Positions 35,204 through 44,466 of a DNA stretch of 64,000 nucleotides are shown one piece after another (within the stretch, counting starts at the first letter, position 1; each line of letters starts with the position of its first letter). This DNA is from Paenibacillus sinopodophylli (GTDB taxonomy: Bacteria; Bacillota; Bacilli; Paenibacillales; Paenibacillaceae). Location of the stretch: positions 1,729,403-1,793,402 of the forward strand of contig NZ_VDBO01000001.1 of NCBI RefSeq assembly GCF_005930355.1. Direction: 5' to 3'. The position numbers and the translations under genes are program-made. The notes under the pieces are model-generated. The model was not told the origin of the DNA, made no database searches, and worked only from the letters and a program-made list of their open reading frames with translations.

Positions 35204-36411
35204 ATTCCGTCTACGATCTTATCATCGTCGGCGCTGGACCAGCAGGCCTCACAGCAGCCAGCTCTGCTGCAAAAGCTGGTTTGAAGGTGCTGCTGCTGGA
35301 CGAATTCATGAAGCCTGGCGGACGTCTGCTCGGCCAGCTGCATCAAGAGCCTGGCGGTGCTTGGTGGAACGGCATTCGGGAAGCTGAATTACTTGTACTT
35401 GATGCTCTGGAAGCAGGCGCAGATATGGAAACAGGCGTGTCTGTGACTGCCCTCGAGAGGACTAACGATAACCGTTGGACGATATGGACGAACAAAGGCT
35501 GTTATCGTACTCCCTTTGTTCTGCTCGCTACAGGTGCAGCTGAATCGGCAAACCCGCTGCCGGGATGGACGCTGCCAGGCGTTATGTCGATTGGAGCTGT
35601 ACAAGTCATGACCAATGTGCATCGTGTACGTGCCGGTAATCGTGGTGTCGTCATCGGCATGAACGTACTCGCCATGGCCATCGTGTCTGAGCTGCGCTTG
35701 GCCGGTATTGAATTGGCTGCAATCGTTCTGCCGCCCCGCAATGCGCTCAGTGGCAAAGCCTCCGATCCAGATGCCGTGCTTAGCTCACTGCTGCGCTTCG
35801 CGGACTTAGCGCCTAACGCCATGCTCAAATACGGCGCGAGGTTTTTTCAGTGCAGCATGCTGCACAATCTAGCACTCCACCTGTATCCCAAGCGAGGGAT
35901 ACGCATGCTGGGCGTCCCGCTCCAGCTTCGGCGCTGCGCGATTGAAATCGTCGGACGGGACGCCGTAGAAGGTGTGCTCGTCGCCGACATTACTGTGCAG
36001 GGAGAGCTTATTGCAGGCAGCGAGCGTTTCGTGGAAGCAGACTTCGTCTGTATCGCAGGCGGATTGTACCCGCTGGCGGAGCTCGCCGCCGTCGCCGGCT
36101 GTCCTTTTCGTTACATGTCCGAGCTCGGCGGGCATATTCCGGTGCATAGTGAGAACATGCAAACGCCGCTCTCAGGTCTCTACGTTGCCGGCAACATTAC
36201 CGGCGTAGAGAGCGCAAAGGTCGCGATTGCGCAAGGCAGGGTAGCTGGACTATCCATCGCGGCCAGCGCCGCAGCGAAGAAAGCTCCCAGCGAAGCTGAA
36301 ATCAAAGATTCGATGGAGCAAGTTAAGCGGACAAGACAAGAAGCACTCATTCAGTTTCATCCCGACATTGCTACAAGCCGAGCAAAAATGTACCAATCAG
36401 AGCTCGTCTAA
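35200..36411 (+). CDS. NAD(P)/FAD-binding alpha subunit (HcnB-like)
   Basis: 403 residues. Two dinucleotide-binding motifs (VGAGPAGLTAASSAAKAGLKVLLLDE at the start, RGVVIGMNVLAMAIVSELRLAG near 145), TPFVLLATGAAE and GLYVAGNITGVESAKVAIAQGR near the end. This matches the large subunit of HcnABC, octopine and D-hydroxyproline dehydrogenases, minus the C-terminal BFD domain that is encoded separately at 34587. With the 30906-32126 product it should complete the heteromeric D-hydroxyproline dehydrogenase. Transcription is expected from the sigma-54 promoter at 34528. Confidence 0.85.
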   Translation: MNSVYDLIIVGAGPAGLTAASSAAKAGLKVLLLDEFMKPGGRLLGQLHQEPGGAWWNGIREAELLVLDALEAGADMETGVSVTALERTNDNRWTIWTNKGCYRTPFVLLATGAAESANPLPGWTLPGVMSIGAVQVMTNVHRVRAGNRGVVIGMNVLAMAIVSELRLAGIELAAIVLPPRNALSGKASDPDAVLSSLLRFADLAPNAMLKYGARFFQCSMLHNLALHLYPKRGIRMLGVPLQLRRCAIEIVGRDAVEGVLVADITVQGELIAGSERFVEADFVCIAGGLYPLAELAAVAGCPFRYMSELGGHIPVHSENMQTPLSGLYVAGNITGVESAKVAIAQGRVAGLSIAASAAAKKAPSEAEIKDSMEQVKRTRQEALIQFHPDIATSRAKMYQSELV

Positions 36412-36424
36412 CGAGTATACAAAT

Positions 36425-36462
36425 AAGCCGCCTCCAGGGTCTTACAACCCGGAAGGCGGCTT
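36425..36462. terminator. Bidirectional terminator between convergent genes
   Basis: AAGCCGCCT..AGGGT pairs with ACCC..AGGCGGCTT, with TTTTGTC after it on the plus strand. It separates the dehydrogenase operon from the metalloprotease gene. Confidence 0.75.
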
Positions 36463-36477
36463 TTGTCATTATGCGCG

Positions 36478-38691
36478 TCAGCTATTGAAGAGAGCCGTAA
36501 TTTCCGCTCCGCTCAGCGAGCGATTGTAGATGCGGAAATCGTCTAATCCCCCGTTCAAATAGGCGTCGCCAGAATATTGTGAACGACCTAAATAGTTTTG
36601 CGTCGTATTGCCGAGACTAGAAGGCTTGAGTGTCATATTCGTATTCGTCGCCACAGACACGCCGTCTACATAAAGCGTTCCAGTCGTCCCGTTCAACGTC
36701 ACCGCAATATGCTTCCACACGCCTGTCGGGAGCGCCGTCGTTGTCGATAACCTCTGCTCCCCGCCGCTGCCGCTCGTCGTAATCGCGAAACGCAGCCCTG
36801 CCCCGCCTGGTCGCGGTGTCAGGAACATGTTCGACGTTGCCCCAGTACCGAAATCGAATATGCGAGTCCAGTTTGATGTATTGTCTACTTTGACCCAAGT
36901 CGCGATTGTGAAATCATTCAGCCCACTGACTATACCGCTAGGCAGGCTGCCGTAGCCTGTCGTTCCATTCAACTGAACAGCATTGGCCGCATGGCCGGCG
37001 GTCCATGTTACACCGCCGCTCAGTGTCGCGTTCAAGCTGTTGCCAGAAGCGTCAGCGGCTGACGTTCCGCTCGTTTCATTGAATAAGTAATGCGCAGTCA
37101 GCTCAGAAGGCGGCTGAGTGCCGTTCAGGCTGATTGTGAAAGTCTTCGTGACCGGTGCGCTGAGCGAGTCATAGTCCCGTAATTGCACCGTGAACGTATA
37201 GCTGTTCTGCGGTGCGCTGCTCGAGATCGTACCGCTAACCGTCCCTTTAAACCGATCGAGTGTCAGGCCTGGGGGAAGTGATCCGCTTGCCAGAGTCCAA
37301 TCATAGAACGGCACGCCGCCTTTCGCCGTGAGCGTCTGTGAATAGGATGAACCCTTCGTACCTCCTGGCAGCGACGTTGTGACGATTGATGGAGCAAGAA
37401 ATGGCGTTAGCGTTTTTTTCAGCTTCCAGCCTGCGTTCTCTGCAATCAGCAGAGAGAGCTTCGTCATCATCCATCTTTTCGGATGGAACATATGGCTGCG
37501 TCCACCGCTTTGCCCGCTCAGCCGATCCCAGTTCTGAGAGCTCGCTTCCGGAATGTGGTAGCTGGTATCGAGCGGCACCGCGTTGCCTTGATAAGCAATA
37601 ACCTCAGCATCGTTGGTTCCGCCGCTTGCGACATACGCTGCCATACCAGGCCAATCGCTGTGAAAGGCGACTGCATGACCAAATTCATGAGCAATTAAGC
37701 CGAGCAAATCAGTCTGGCAGTTGGAGGTACAAGAAGCTCCAGGCATCTGCGTTAAGTAATATTCTTCATCGTTCAGCGAAGTAAACGGCGTAAATCCCGT
37801 ATAGAAATCCAATATCGTTGCGAGTGAACGCGGAATGGGTCCCGGTACTTGAACGCCTGCTCGTTTGTGATAGTTGCCATTAATGGCGGGGAATCCGGTC
37901 GAGTACGGATCGTTGATTCCGCGCAGGAAGATCCACATGCCGTTGTACGCGGCATTGTTCGTTACCGAGATGGAGTTCTGCCAGTTATCACCAGGCAGCC
38001 ACATCTGCTCCGCGCCGGAAGGTACCGTGTCGTAAGAGGCTTCATCGAAAAAGTAGAACCAGTCCTTGATCGCTTGTTCCGTGGCAGCTTTCACACCAGC
38101 ATTGCCGAATATATTCGTAATCGTATCGAAACGGTAGTCGAATTTGAGTGGCATCGTTGGCTCGGCATTGTCATCCTGATCGAGTACCCGGATGGCAATC
38201 GTTTGTGTGCTGGTGGCGTTGTTTCCTTGAACCACCTGCAAAGTCAGCGTATGATTCTCGATCTCTCCGTTTCCGCCGACCCGGTCAGGATGGATAGCCA
38301 AGTTGAATTCCTGAGTTGCTGCTGCATTAGCGAACGTCAACGTTTTGGCTGCACCTGTCGCTGACATGGTACTCGGTCTGTTCATCATCAGGCGCGAGGT
38401 GCCTTGGGTCGTCAAGTTGATCGTAACAGGGAATACCGCACTTGTCGGCGGCTTAACCGTCAGCTTAATGTACGGGTTAGCCAGATAGCCCTGCCAATCC
38501 ACGAGCTCGATGCCGTTGTCGTTCACCGTACGGCCGAAAATATCGACGACCTCAGCGTAGTTCGCCGCGGCATGAACCGGTCTCGGCGGACCCGTGAAGA
38601 GCATCATGGCTAGAAGCGCCCCGACCAATATAGCAGACACAACTGCTTTGAACGTAAAGCTCCGCTTGCCTTGCATTACACGTTGTTCCAT
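36478..38691 (-). CDS. Secreted HExxH metalloprotease-like protein with Ig-like and LamG domains
   Basis: 737 residues. Signal peptide (RSFTFKAVVSAILVGALLAMMLF, cleavage near AHAAA-like HAAA at 40-43). A Calx-beta-like region is followed by the zinc motif GLIAHEFGHAVAFHSDWPG near 332, then PEASSQNWDRLSG. A putative Ig fold (He_PIG type: GGVPFYDWTLASGSLPPGLTL) spans about 430-525, and a LamG/concanavalin-like domain about 535-737 (LNDFTIATWVKVDNTSNWTRI, DDFRIYNRSLSGAEI). AGGAGG eight bases before the ATG. It lies inside the hydroxyproline locus, so it may release hydroxyproline-rich peptides from wall proteins (inference). Confidence 0.75.
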   Translation of the reverse strand: MEQRVMQGKRSFTFKAVVSAILVGALLAMMLFTGPPRPVHAAANYAEVVDIFGRTVNDNGIELVDWQGYLANPYIKLTVKPPTSAVFPVTINLTTQGTSRLMMNRPSTMSATGAAKTLTFANAAATQEFNLAIHPDRVGGNGEIENHTLTLQVVQGNNATSTQTIAIRVLDQDDNAEPTMPLKFDYRFDTITNIFGNAGVKAATEQAIKDWFYFFDEASYDTVPSGAEQMWLPGDNWQNSISVTNNAAYNGMWIFLRGINDPYSTGFPAINGNYHKRAGVQVPGPIPRSLATILDFYTGFTPFTSLNDEEYYLTQMPGASCTSNCQTDLLGLIAHEFGHAVAFHSDWPGMAAYVASGGTNDAEVIAYQGNAVPLDTSYHIPEASSQNWDRLSGQSGGRSHMFHPKRWMMTKLSLLIAENAGWKLKKTLTPFLAPSIVTTSLPGGTKGSSYSQTLTAKGGVPFYDWTLASGSLPPGLTLDRFKGTVSGTISSSAPQNSYTFTVQLRDYDSLSAPVTKTFTISLNGTQPPSELTAHYLFNETSGTSAADASGNSLNATLSGGVTWTAGHAANAVQLNGTTGYGSLPSGIVSGLNDFTIATWVKVDNTSNWTRIFDFGTGATSNMFLTPRPGGAGLRFAITTSGSGGEQRLSTTTALPTGVWKHIAVTLNGTTGTLYVDGVSVATNTNMTLKPSSLGNTTQNYLGRSQYSGDAYLNGGLDDFRIYNRSLSGAEITALFNS

Positions 38692-38788
38692 TCCTTGAGC
38701 CTCCTCTTCCTTATTCGAATTCGAAGCAGGTTTCCACTAGCCTTGCTGTGATTACATCGGCATTCCCCCCTTCATAAGTTGGTTATGC

Positions 38789-40105
38789 TTACTGTGTCAT
38801 AGCTCGGTAAGTCGATGGAGGAATACGTTCCTCTTCCCGATACTTCGCAACGGTTCGTCTAGAGATGCTCACTCCTTCCTCATGAAGCAAGGCGGCAAGG
38901 CGCGCGTCCGTAAATGGGCGCCGCTTGTTCTCGCCTGCGATCAACCCTCGGATACGGTGCTTCACCGCACGCGAGGATACCTCTTCTCCGCTGCCACATA
39001 TTAAACCGGAGGAGAAAAACAAAGGAATAGGCAGCACACCGAACGGCGTGTCTACGTATTTCCCTCGCACGGCGCGGCTGACGGTCGAAAGATGGAAGCC
39101 AGTCTCGGCGGCGATCTGCTCCAGCTTCAAAGGACGAATCGCAGCCGTGCCTTCATCCATGAATCGATGCTGCTGCACAGCGATAGCAGCGGTTATTTCA
39201 ATTAATGTGCTCTTCCGAAAGCGCAGCATTCCGTCCAATGCGGCAGCTTCTTTTCGTTTGGCTGCGACCCAAGCACGCCATTCGAGAGAACCCACTCTCG
39301 TATCAAGAGCAGAAGCGTGATAGCTTACCCGGAACGGAGCCGTATCGCGAACAGCGAAGCCTATACCGCATGCTGTTCTTCGCAGCTTAATCTCTGCTAT
39401 TGCATACGAGACGTCTGAATGTCCATAGCGAAGTCCCGGACGATGATGAAGGCCACGCAAATACCGAACGGCATATTCAATTTCCTGCTCACAAATTCTG
39501 AGCGATTTGGCGATGACCTTGAAGCGTCCCTTGGCGATATCGCCGAGATGCCTCTGAATTAGTTCCTCGACAAACGTCGGCGCGCAGGTGTCGCGGGATG
39601 CTTGCAGCAGCAAGCATTCCTTCAATGATGTGGCGGCAATACCTGCAGGCTCAAGCGTATGAAGCAACCTAAGTCCTGCTTCGACAACACCAATCACAAG
39701 TCCCATGCAGGCGGCTGCCTCATTTAGCCCAATGTCCAGATAACCGGATTCATCCAGGCTTCCTGCCAGAAAGGCAGCTGCCCGCTTTACCTCCAGTGGC
39801 GCGTCAGTAAGTCTAATCTGGGTGAGCAGCGTTTGCTCCAGCGTTTCCCTCTCGGTACGGAACGCCGCGATATCGGCACCATCAGTCCTATAACCAACAC
39901 CTCGCCGCTGCTTGCTTTCATACGAAAGCCATTCTACATCCTCCAACTGTATCAACGGATTGTCCTGCTCGACCTCCCGCAAATAAGAGAATAGATCAAC
40001 TGACGTCATCTGCAGCAGCGTAAGCGATTGCCGCAGCTCCGGCGCAAGCGCGCAGCGAAGCTGCGGCAGCATGAGCATATTCATTGAAGAGCTCGCCATC
40101 GTCAT
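38789..40105 (-). CDS. rpoN: RNA polymerase sigma-54 factor
   Basis: 438 residues. Region I is Gln/Leu-rich (LPQLRCALAPELRQSLTLLQM, YLREVEQDNPLIQLED), the core-binding region spans about 90-280, and region III holds the HTH (LEQIAAETGFHLSTVSRAVRGKY) and the RpoN box ISRRTVAKYREEE near the C-terminus, which reads the -24 element. The acidic region II is short. AAAGGAG eight bases before the ATG. It follows the aldehyde dehydrogenase gene by 58 bases and probably belongs to the same transcript. An rpoN inside a catabolic locus suggests local supply for the two sigma-54 promoters nearby; whether another rpoN exists in the genome cannot be seen. Confidence 0.92.
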   Translation of the reverse strand: MTMASSSMNMLMLPQLRCALAPELRQSLTLLQMTSVDLFSYLREVEQDNPLIQLEDVEWLSYESKQRRGVGYRTDGADIAAFRTERETLEQTLLTQIRLTDAPLEVKRAAAFLAGSLDESGYLDIGLNEAAACMGLVIGVVEAGLRLLHTLEPAGIAATSLKECLLLQASRDTCAPTFVEELIQRHLGDIAKGRFKVIAKSLRICEQEIEYAVRYLRGLHHRPGLRYGHSDVSYAIAEIKLRRTACGIGFAVRDTAPFRVSYHASALDTRVGSLEWRAWVAAKRKEAAALDGMLRFRKSTLIEITAAIAVQQHRFMDEGTAAIRPLKLEQIAAETGFHLSTVSRAVRGKYVDTPFGVLPIPLFFSSGLICGSGEEVSSRAVKHRIRGLIAGENKRRPFTDARLAALLHEEGVSISRRTVAKYREEERIPPSTYRAMTQ

Positions 40106-40163
40106 TGCTCATGCTCCTTTCTCCGAACTGGAATCCATGACCTGCTTCTTGCATCGCACATTA

Positions 40164-41597
40164 TCAATATTGAATTGCACAGGTCTTCATATGAGTATAG
40201 AAATCAAGAGCGGATTGCCCCTGCTCTCTGCTGTGTGAGCTGGATTCCTTCATTCCGCCGAAGGGTGCCTGATATTCGACGCCTCCCGTCTCCTGATTGA
40301 CGCGCACCATACCCGCTTCCGCTTCGTCCAGAAATCGGAATGCGTTGTTCAAATCCTTCGTGAATACAGAGGCGCTAAGACCGAAAACAGTCTGATTGAC
40401 AAGCCTGATTGCTTCGTCAACATGATCGGCGGGGAGCATCACGGCGAGTGGACCGAACACTTCCTCTTGAACGAGTCGATGATCAGCCCCTACTCCCTCC
40501 ACAAGCAGCGGAGAGATATAATACCCTTCTTCCTCTCCAACGGCACTAGAGCCGACAGCGACGGTACGCGCCTCCGCAAGCGCGGTCTGCATGTACTGGC
40601 TTACCGTTTTGAATTGCTCCAATGAGGCAACGGGACCGAGATATGCCCCTTCGGATTTCGCATTTGCCATGCGCAGCTTAGTAATTGCTTCAGCCGATTT
40701 GGATGCAAACTCATCATAAACCGCCCTTTCGATAATCACTCTGCTCGTCGCCGTACATTTCTGACCCGCCGAACGAAAAGCTCCGCTTACGACAGCCGCA
40801 ACCGCGGCATCAAGATCGGCGTCGCGCAGGACAACAGCGGCATTCTTGCCGCCCATCTCCGTCTGATACTTCAAATTCCGCGCAGCGCTTGCCGCTGCGA
40901 CCCGCAGCCCCGTCGCAGAAGAGCCGGTAAAGCTGATTGCATCGATCTTCGCTTCCTTCAGCAGAGCTTCGCCAACGACGCTGCCTTTCCCGATAACCAA
41001 ATTAAGGGCACCTGCAGGTAAATCGGCATCGGAGAATATTTCCGCTAGCTTGGCCGCGGTCAAACAGCCGTTCTCTGCCGGTTTCCACACGACCGTGTTG
41101 CCGCATATTAATGCAGGGGCGATCTTCCATATCGGAATTGCCACGGGGAAATTCCACGGCGTTATGACCGCAGCCACCCCAAGCGGGACACGAACACTAT
41201 ACTGCTTCACGTTTGCGAAGGCCGAAGGAATGAGCTGTCCGTTCGCACGTACGCCTTCCGCTGCATAATAGCGCAGCAATTGGACGCCGCGTGCAACTTC
41301 TCCGCGCATCTCTGCAATCGGTTTACCCATTTCGCTGCTGGCCAGATTCGCAAGCTCAGCACCATGCGCTTCCAGCAGGCCAGCCATGCGGTAGAGACTG
41401 TCCCCTCTTGCGGCACCCGTCATCGCCGCCCACTTCGGCTGAGCGCTCCGAGCCGCATCAACCGCGGCGAACAATTCCGCCTTGCCTGATAAGTGAACAT
41501 ACCCCACCGTTTCTGTTAAATCAGAGGGATTACGTATTTCGAGCGTGCCCGCTTCCGGCTTGCTCCATTCTCCGCCAATCCAGTTTCTTGATTCCAT
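40164..41597 (-). CDS. Aldehyde dehydrogenase, probable 2-oxoglutarate semialdehyde dehydrogenase
   Basis: 477 residues, ALDH superfamily. NAD(P)-binding PWNFPVAIPIWKIAPAL, FTGSSATG, catalytic Glu 247 (TEMGGKN) and nucleophile Cys 281 (SAGQKCTATSR), late EEVFGPLAV and PFGGMKESS. In hydroxyproline and L-arabinose oxidative pathways this step turns 2-oxoglutarate semialdehyde (2,5-dioxopentanoate) into 2-oxoglutarate. Start has GGGGGG eight bases upstream. It lies 26 bases after the DapA-like gene, which supplies that semialdehyde. Confidence 0.85.
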   Translation of the reverse strand: MESRNWIGGEWSKPEAGTLEIRNPSDLTETVGYVHLSGKAELFAAVDAARSAQPKWAAMTGAARGDSLYRMAGLLEAHGAELANLASSEMGKPIAEMRGEVARGVQLLRYYAAEGVRANGQLIPSAFANVKQYSVRVPLGVAAVITPWNFPVAIPIWKIAPALICGNTVVWKPAENGCLTAAKLAEIFSDADLPAGALNLVIGKGSVVGEALLKEAKIDAISFTGSSATGLRVAAASAARNLKYQTEMGGKNAAVVLRDADLDAAVAAVVSGAFRSAGQKCTATSRVIIERAVYDEFASKSAEAITKLRMANAKSEGAYLGPVASLEQFKTVSQYMQTALAEARTVAVGSSAVGEEEGYYISPLLVEGVGADHRLVQEEVFGPLAVMLPADHVDEAIRLVNQTVFGLSASVFTKDLNNAFRFLDEAEAGMVRVNQETGGVEYQAPFGGMKESSSHSREQGQSALDFYTHMKTCAIQY

Positions 41598-41623
41598 GCC
41601 GCTTCCCCCCTTCTGAATTCTGC

Positions 41624-42496
41624 CTATTCGCTAGTCGCGTACACATACGCCTCCCGAATGTCGTTCTGCTCAGCTTCCGTTAAAGGCAGGCGCGGCGGAC
41701 GGGTCAAGCCCATTGGCCGACCTGCTAATTCCAAGCTATATTTGATCGCCTGAACGAGGCGCGGGTTCGCATCCCAATGAAATAGCGGAATCAATCTGCG
41801 ATAAATAGCGATCGCCTCTTCCAATCGTCCTTGCTGAGCAAGCTTGAACATGCGAACGCTCTCCGATGGCAATACATTCGTAAGACCAGCGATCCAGCCC
41901 GTTGCTCCGAGCAGTCCGCCCTCCATAGCCAGATCGTCTACGCCGATCATAATCTGCAGATCGGTCAACCTTTGAATATCATGAACTCTTCGGATATCAC
42001 CTGAAAACTCCTTAACAGCGACGACATTCGCAATTGCGGACAGCTTCTGCAGAAAAGCAGGCTTCATGTCCGTCGGATAATCATGCGGGTTGTTGTAGAC
42101 CACAATAGGCAGACCCACAGCGGACAACGATTCGTAGTGATGGAATACTTCGGCTTCCGATGGTCTGTAGCTGATTGGCGGCAATGCCATAATACCGGCA
42201 GCACCAGCTTGCTTGGCATGCTCCGCCCATTGAACCGCCATTCCCGTAGAAGCTGCGGCCGTTCCGACGATAACAGGCACCCGTCCTGCAGCCGCTGCAA
42301 TTGCAGCCTCGACTACCGTCCTTCGCTCCTCAACTGACAAAGTGGCATATTCCCCCACCGATCCAGTCGGGACGATGCCATCGACGCCTTCTTGAATCAA
42401 CCAGTCAACATGCTCCTTCAGACGGGAAACGTCCACGTTCATTTTGTCATCAAAAGGGGTAACGATAGCGACATATACACCGGAAAACAAACTCAT
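41624..42496 (-). CDS. DapA-family lyase, probable pyrroline-4-hydroxy-2-carboxylate deaminase
   Basis: 290 residues, class I aldolase fold. Schiff-base Lys 162 in VAVKEFSGD, Tyr 134 in VVYNNPHDYP, and the carboxylate-binding PTGSVGEYATLS near 43-54. In a hydroxyproline cluster this enzyme deaminates and dehydrates pyrroline-4-hydroxy-2-carboxylate to 2-oxoglutarate semialdehyde. An alternative is L-2-keto-3-deoxyarabonate dehydratase, which gives the same product from L-arabinose. True dihydrodipicolinate synthase is unlikely in this setting. ATG at 42496 with GAGGAGG upstream. Confidence 0.82.
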   Translation of the reverse strand: MSLFSGVYVAIVTPFDDKMNVDVSRLKEHVDWLIQEGVDGIVPTGSVGEYATLSVEERRTVVEAAIAAAAGRVPVIVGTAAASTGMAVQWAEHAKQAGAAGIMALPPISYRPSEAEVFHHYESLSAVGLPIVVYNNPHDYPTDMKPAFLQKLSAIANVVAVKEFSGDIRRVHDIQRLTDLQIMIGVDDLAMEGGLLGATGWIAGLTNVLPSESVRMFKLAQQGRLEEAIAIYRRLIPLFHWDANPRLVQAIKYSLELAGRPMGLTRPPRLPLTEAEQNDIREAYVYATSE

Positions 42497-42536
42497 ACTT
42501 GCTTCCTCCTCAGTACAACGGCGCAAGCCGTTCGAT

Positions 42537-43607
42537 TTAGAGCGCGATTAGCGCTTTGGGACTTGATGTGAGCACTTCTGCACCATGCGGCGTAATGAGA
42601 ACATCATCCTCGATGCGAACACCCTCGACATTCGGAATGTATACGCCCGGCTCAACGGTCAACACATTGCCCGGTTCAAGAATAGAATCGCTTTGCTGCG
42701 ATAATCGAAGCTGCTCGTGAATTTCCAATCCAATGCCATGCCCGAGCCCGTGTCCAAAATATTCACCGTAACCACGCGCGTCAATGACATCTCGGCCGAG
42801 CGCATCACCCTGCTTGCCGTTCATGCCGGGACGCAGGCCCCGAATCGCCTTTTCATTTGCAGCTAGCACCGCATCATATATCTCTCGCTGCTTCTCATTC
42901 GGCTTGCCCACGAATACCGTCCTCGTCACATCTGACATGTAGCCGTTCACGATTGCGCCGAAATCGAGCGTAACGAATTCGTTATTGCCGATTTCCTTGG
43001 CGCTAGCCACACCGTGCGGCAGCGCCGACCTGTAACCTGAGGCAACGATGAATCCCGGCCATCCGCATTCCGCGCCAAGCAGTCGAATACGGTATTCCAG
43101 CTCCGCCGCAATTTTTCTCTCGGTTGTGCCAGGACGGATAAGCGGCAATAGCTGAAAGAACGCCTCGTCCGCAATGCGAGCTGCTTCCCGGAGCGAAGCG
43201 ATTTCAACTACATCCTTCACGTTGCGTAGTTTCTCCACGATCTCCTCAGTCGGTACACACGCAATGCCCGTTAATTTCTCCTTCAGTCGCTCGGCTTGTG
43301 CCATGCTTAATCGATTGCCCTCGACGGCGAGCTCGCGAATACCGAGCTTGCGGACTTGGTCCGCTATCGACTCGAAAGGCTGATCACCATGCCGCTTCAC
43401 GATGAAGGTTGGCGCTTGCTCCGCTGCTTGCGAGACATATCGGAAATCCGTAAGCAGCAGCGCGTGCTCGCCAGTTACGACCGCATATCCGGAAGACCCG
43501 TTAAACCCAGAAATGTATTGGCGATTCGGACCATGGAAAATAAGGATCGCTTCAAGACTTCTCTCCTTCAGCACCGATCGCAGCCGTGACAGCCTTGCAT
43601 TCATCAT
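42537..43607 (-). CDS. M24-family Xaa-Pro peptidase (second copy)
   Basis: 356 residues. N-terminal creatinase domain (FHGPNRQYISGFNGSSGYAVV, LLLTDFRYVSQAAEQAP) and catalytic domain with all metal ligands: LDFGAIVNGYMSDVTRT, GHGLGHGIGLEIHE, TVEPGVYIP and VRIEDDVLI. Start is the first of two adjacent ATGs, seven bases past GGGAGG. It follows the permease gene by 13 bases, so uptake and cleavage of Pro/Hyp peptides appear linked. It differs in many positions from the 33218 copy, so this is not a recent duplication. Confidence 0.87.
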   Translation of the reverse strand: MMNARLSRLRSVLKERSLEAILIFHGPNRQYISGFNGSSGYAVVTGEHALLLTDFRYVSQAAEQAPTFIVKRHGDQPFESIADQVRKLGIRELAVEGNRLSMAQAERLKEKLTGIACVPTEEIVEKLRNVKDVVEIASLREAARIADEAFFQLLPLIRPGTTERKIAAELEYRIRLLGAECGWPGFIVASGYRSALPHGVASAKEIGNNEFVTLDFGAIVNGYMSDVTRTVFVGKPNEKQREIYDAVLAANEKAIRGLRPGMNGKQGDALGRDVIDARGYGEYFGHGLGHGIGLEIHEQLRLSQQSDSILEPGNVLTVEPGVYIPNVEGVRIEDDVLITPHGAEVLTSSPKALIAL

Positions 43608-43620
43608 CCGAAGTCCTCCC

Positions 43621-44466
43621 TTAGCCTTTAATGCCCGTAAGCGTAATGCCTTCGATAAAATAGCGCTGCGCAAGGAAGAAGAGCAGAATGATCGGTGCGA
43701 CCATCGTAGCCGATGCGGCCATCAAATAACCCCACTGCGCATTGTAAAGCCCTTTGAAGGAAGCCAAACCAAGCGCCATTGTAAAGTTAGACTCCGAGCT
43801 GAGATACAAGGTAGGCTCTAGAAATTGATTCCAAACGTCATTGAACGAAAACACAGTTATGACGAGCAGAGCAGGCTTGGAGAGTGGAATGATGACCCGC
43901 CAAAGCACAGTCAAGGGACCTGCTCCATCCATATAGGCCGCCTCATCAAGCTCGCGTGGGATGGACATATAAAATTGACGCATCAGAAATATCGCGAATA
44001 CGCCTTGACCGGTATATACACCTGCACCGAACCAGGCAGGAAGCGCAAGCGGAACGAACGAATCAAGTGCTCCTACTTCCCGCCATAGGACGAACATCGG
44101 AATCAGCGTCGCAGCTCCAGGCAGCATGCCGGTTGCCATCAGCACACCGAACACGATATTGCGGCCCGGCCACCTTAGCCTTGCGAACGTATAGGCGGAG
44201 ATAATCGTTGTCACAAGAACGCCGCTCACTGTAATCAATTCAAGCGTCATTGTGTTCAGGAAGAAGCGGCTGAACGGAACGGCCGTAAGCGCCTCCGGAT
44301 AATTGCTCCAACGGAAAGGACTCGGCACCCACTCCGGCGGGAAAATAAAGATTTGCGCGTTATCCATCAAGGAGCTTCTGACCAGCCATATAAGCGGCAA
44401 AATCATCAACAGACTAAGCACAATGAGCGTCACATAAGTAATAATGCGGGGATTCCTTCGGCTCAC
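43621..44466 (-). CDS. ABC transporter permease, CUT1 type (MalG-like)
   Basis: 281 residues, six membrane helices, with the EAA-loop region MSIPRELDEAAYMDGAGPLTVLWRVIIPLSKPAL. Start is a GTG whose first base is the last base of the upstream permease stop (TAGTG), with GGGGGAGG before it; this explains why frames reaching further upstream are not used. Translationally coupled to the partner permease. No ATPase gene nearby, as usual for CUT1 systems that share MsmX. Confidence 0.9.
   Translation of the reverse strand: MSRRNPRIITYVTLIVLSLLMILPLIWLVRSSLMDNAQIFIFPPEWVPSPFRWSNYPEALTAVPFSRFFLNTMTLELITVSGVLVTTIISAYTFARLRWPGRNIVFGVLMATGMLPGAATLIPMFVLWREVGALDSFVPLALPAWFGAGVYTGQGVFAIFLMRQFYMSIPRELDEAAYMDGAGPLTVLWRVIIPLSKPALLVITVFSFNDVWNQFLEPTLYLSSESNFTMALGLASFKGLYNAQWGYLMAASATMVAPIILLFFLAQRYFIEGITLTGIKG

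Noticed and set aside
41624..42496. Dihydrodipicolinate synthase for lysine biosynthesis
   Set aside because: The gene sits between a prolidase-like and a semialdehyde dehydrogenase gene in a hydroxyproline locus, which favours a catabolic DapA homologue.
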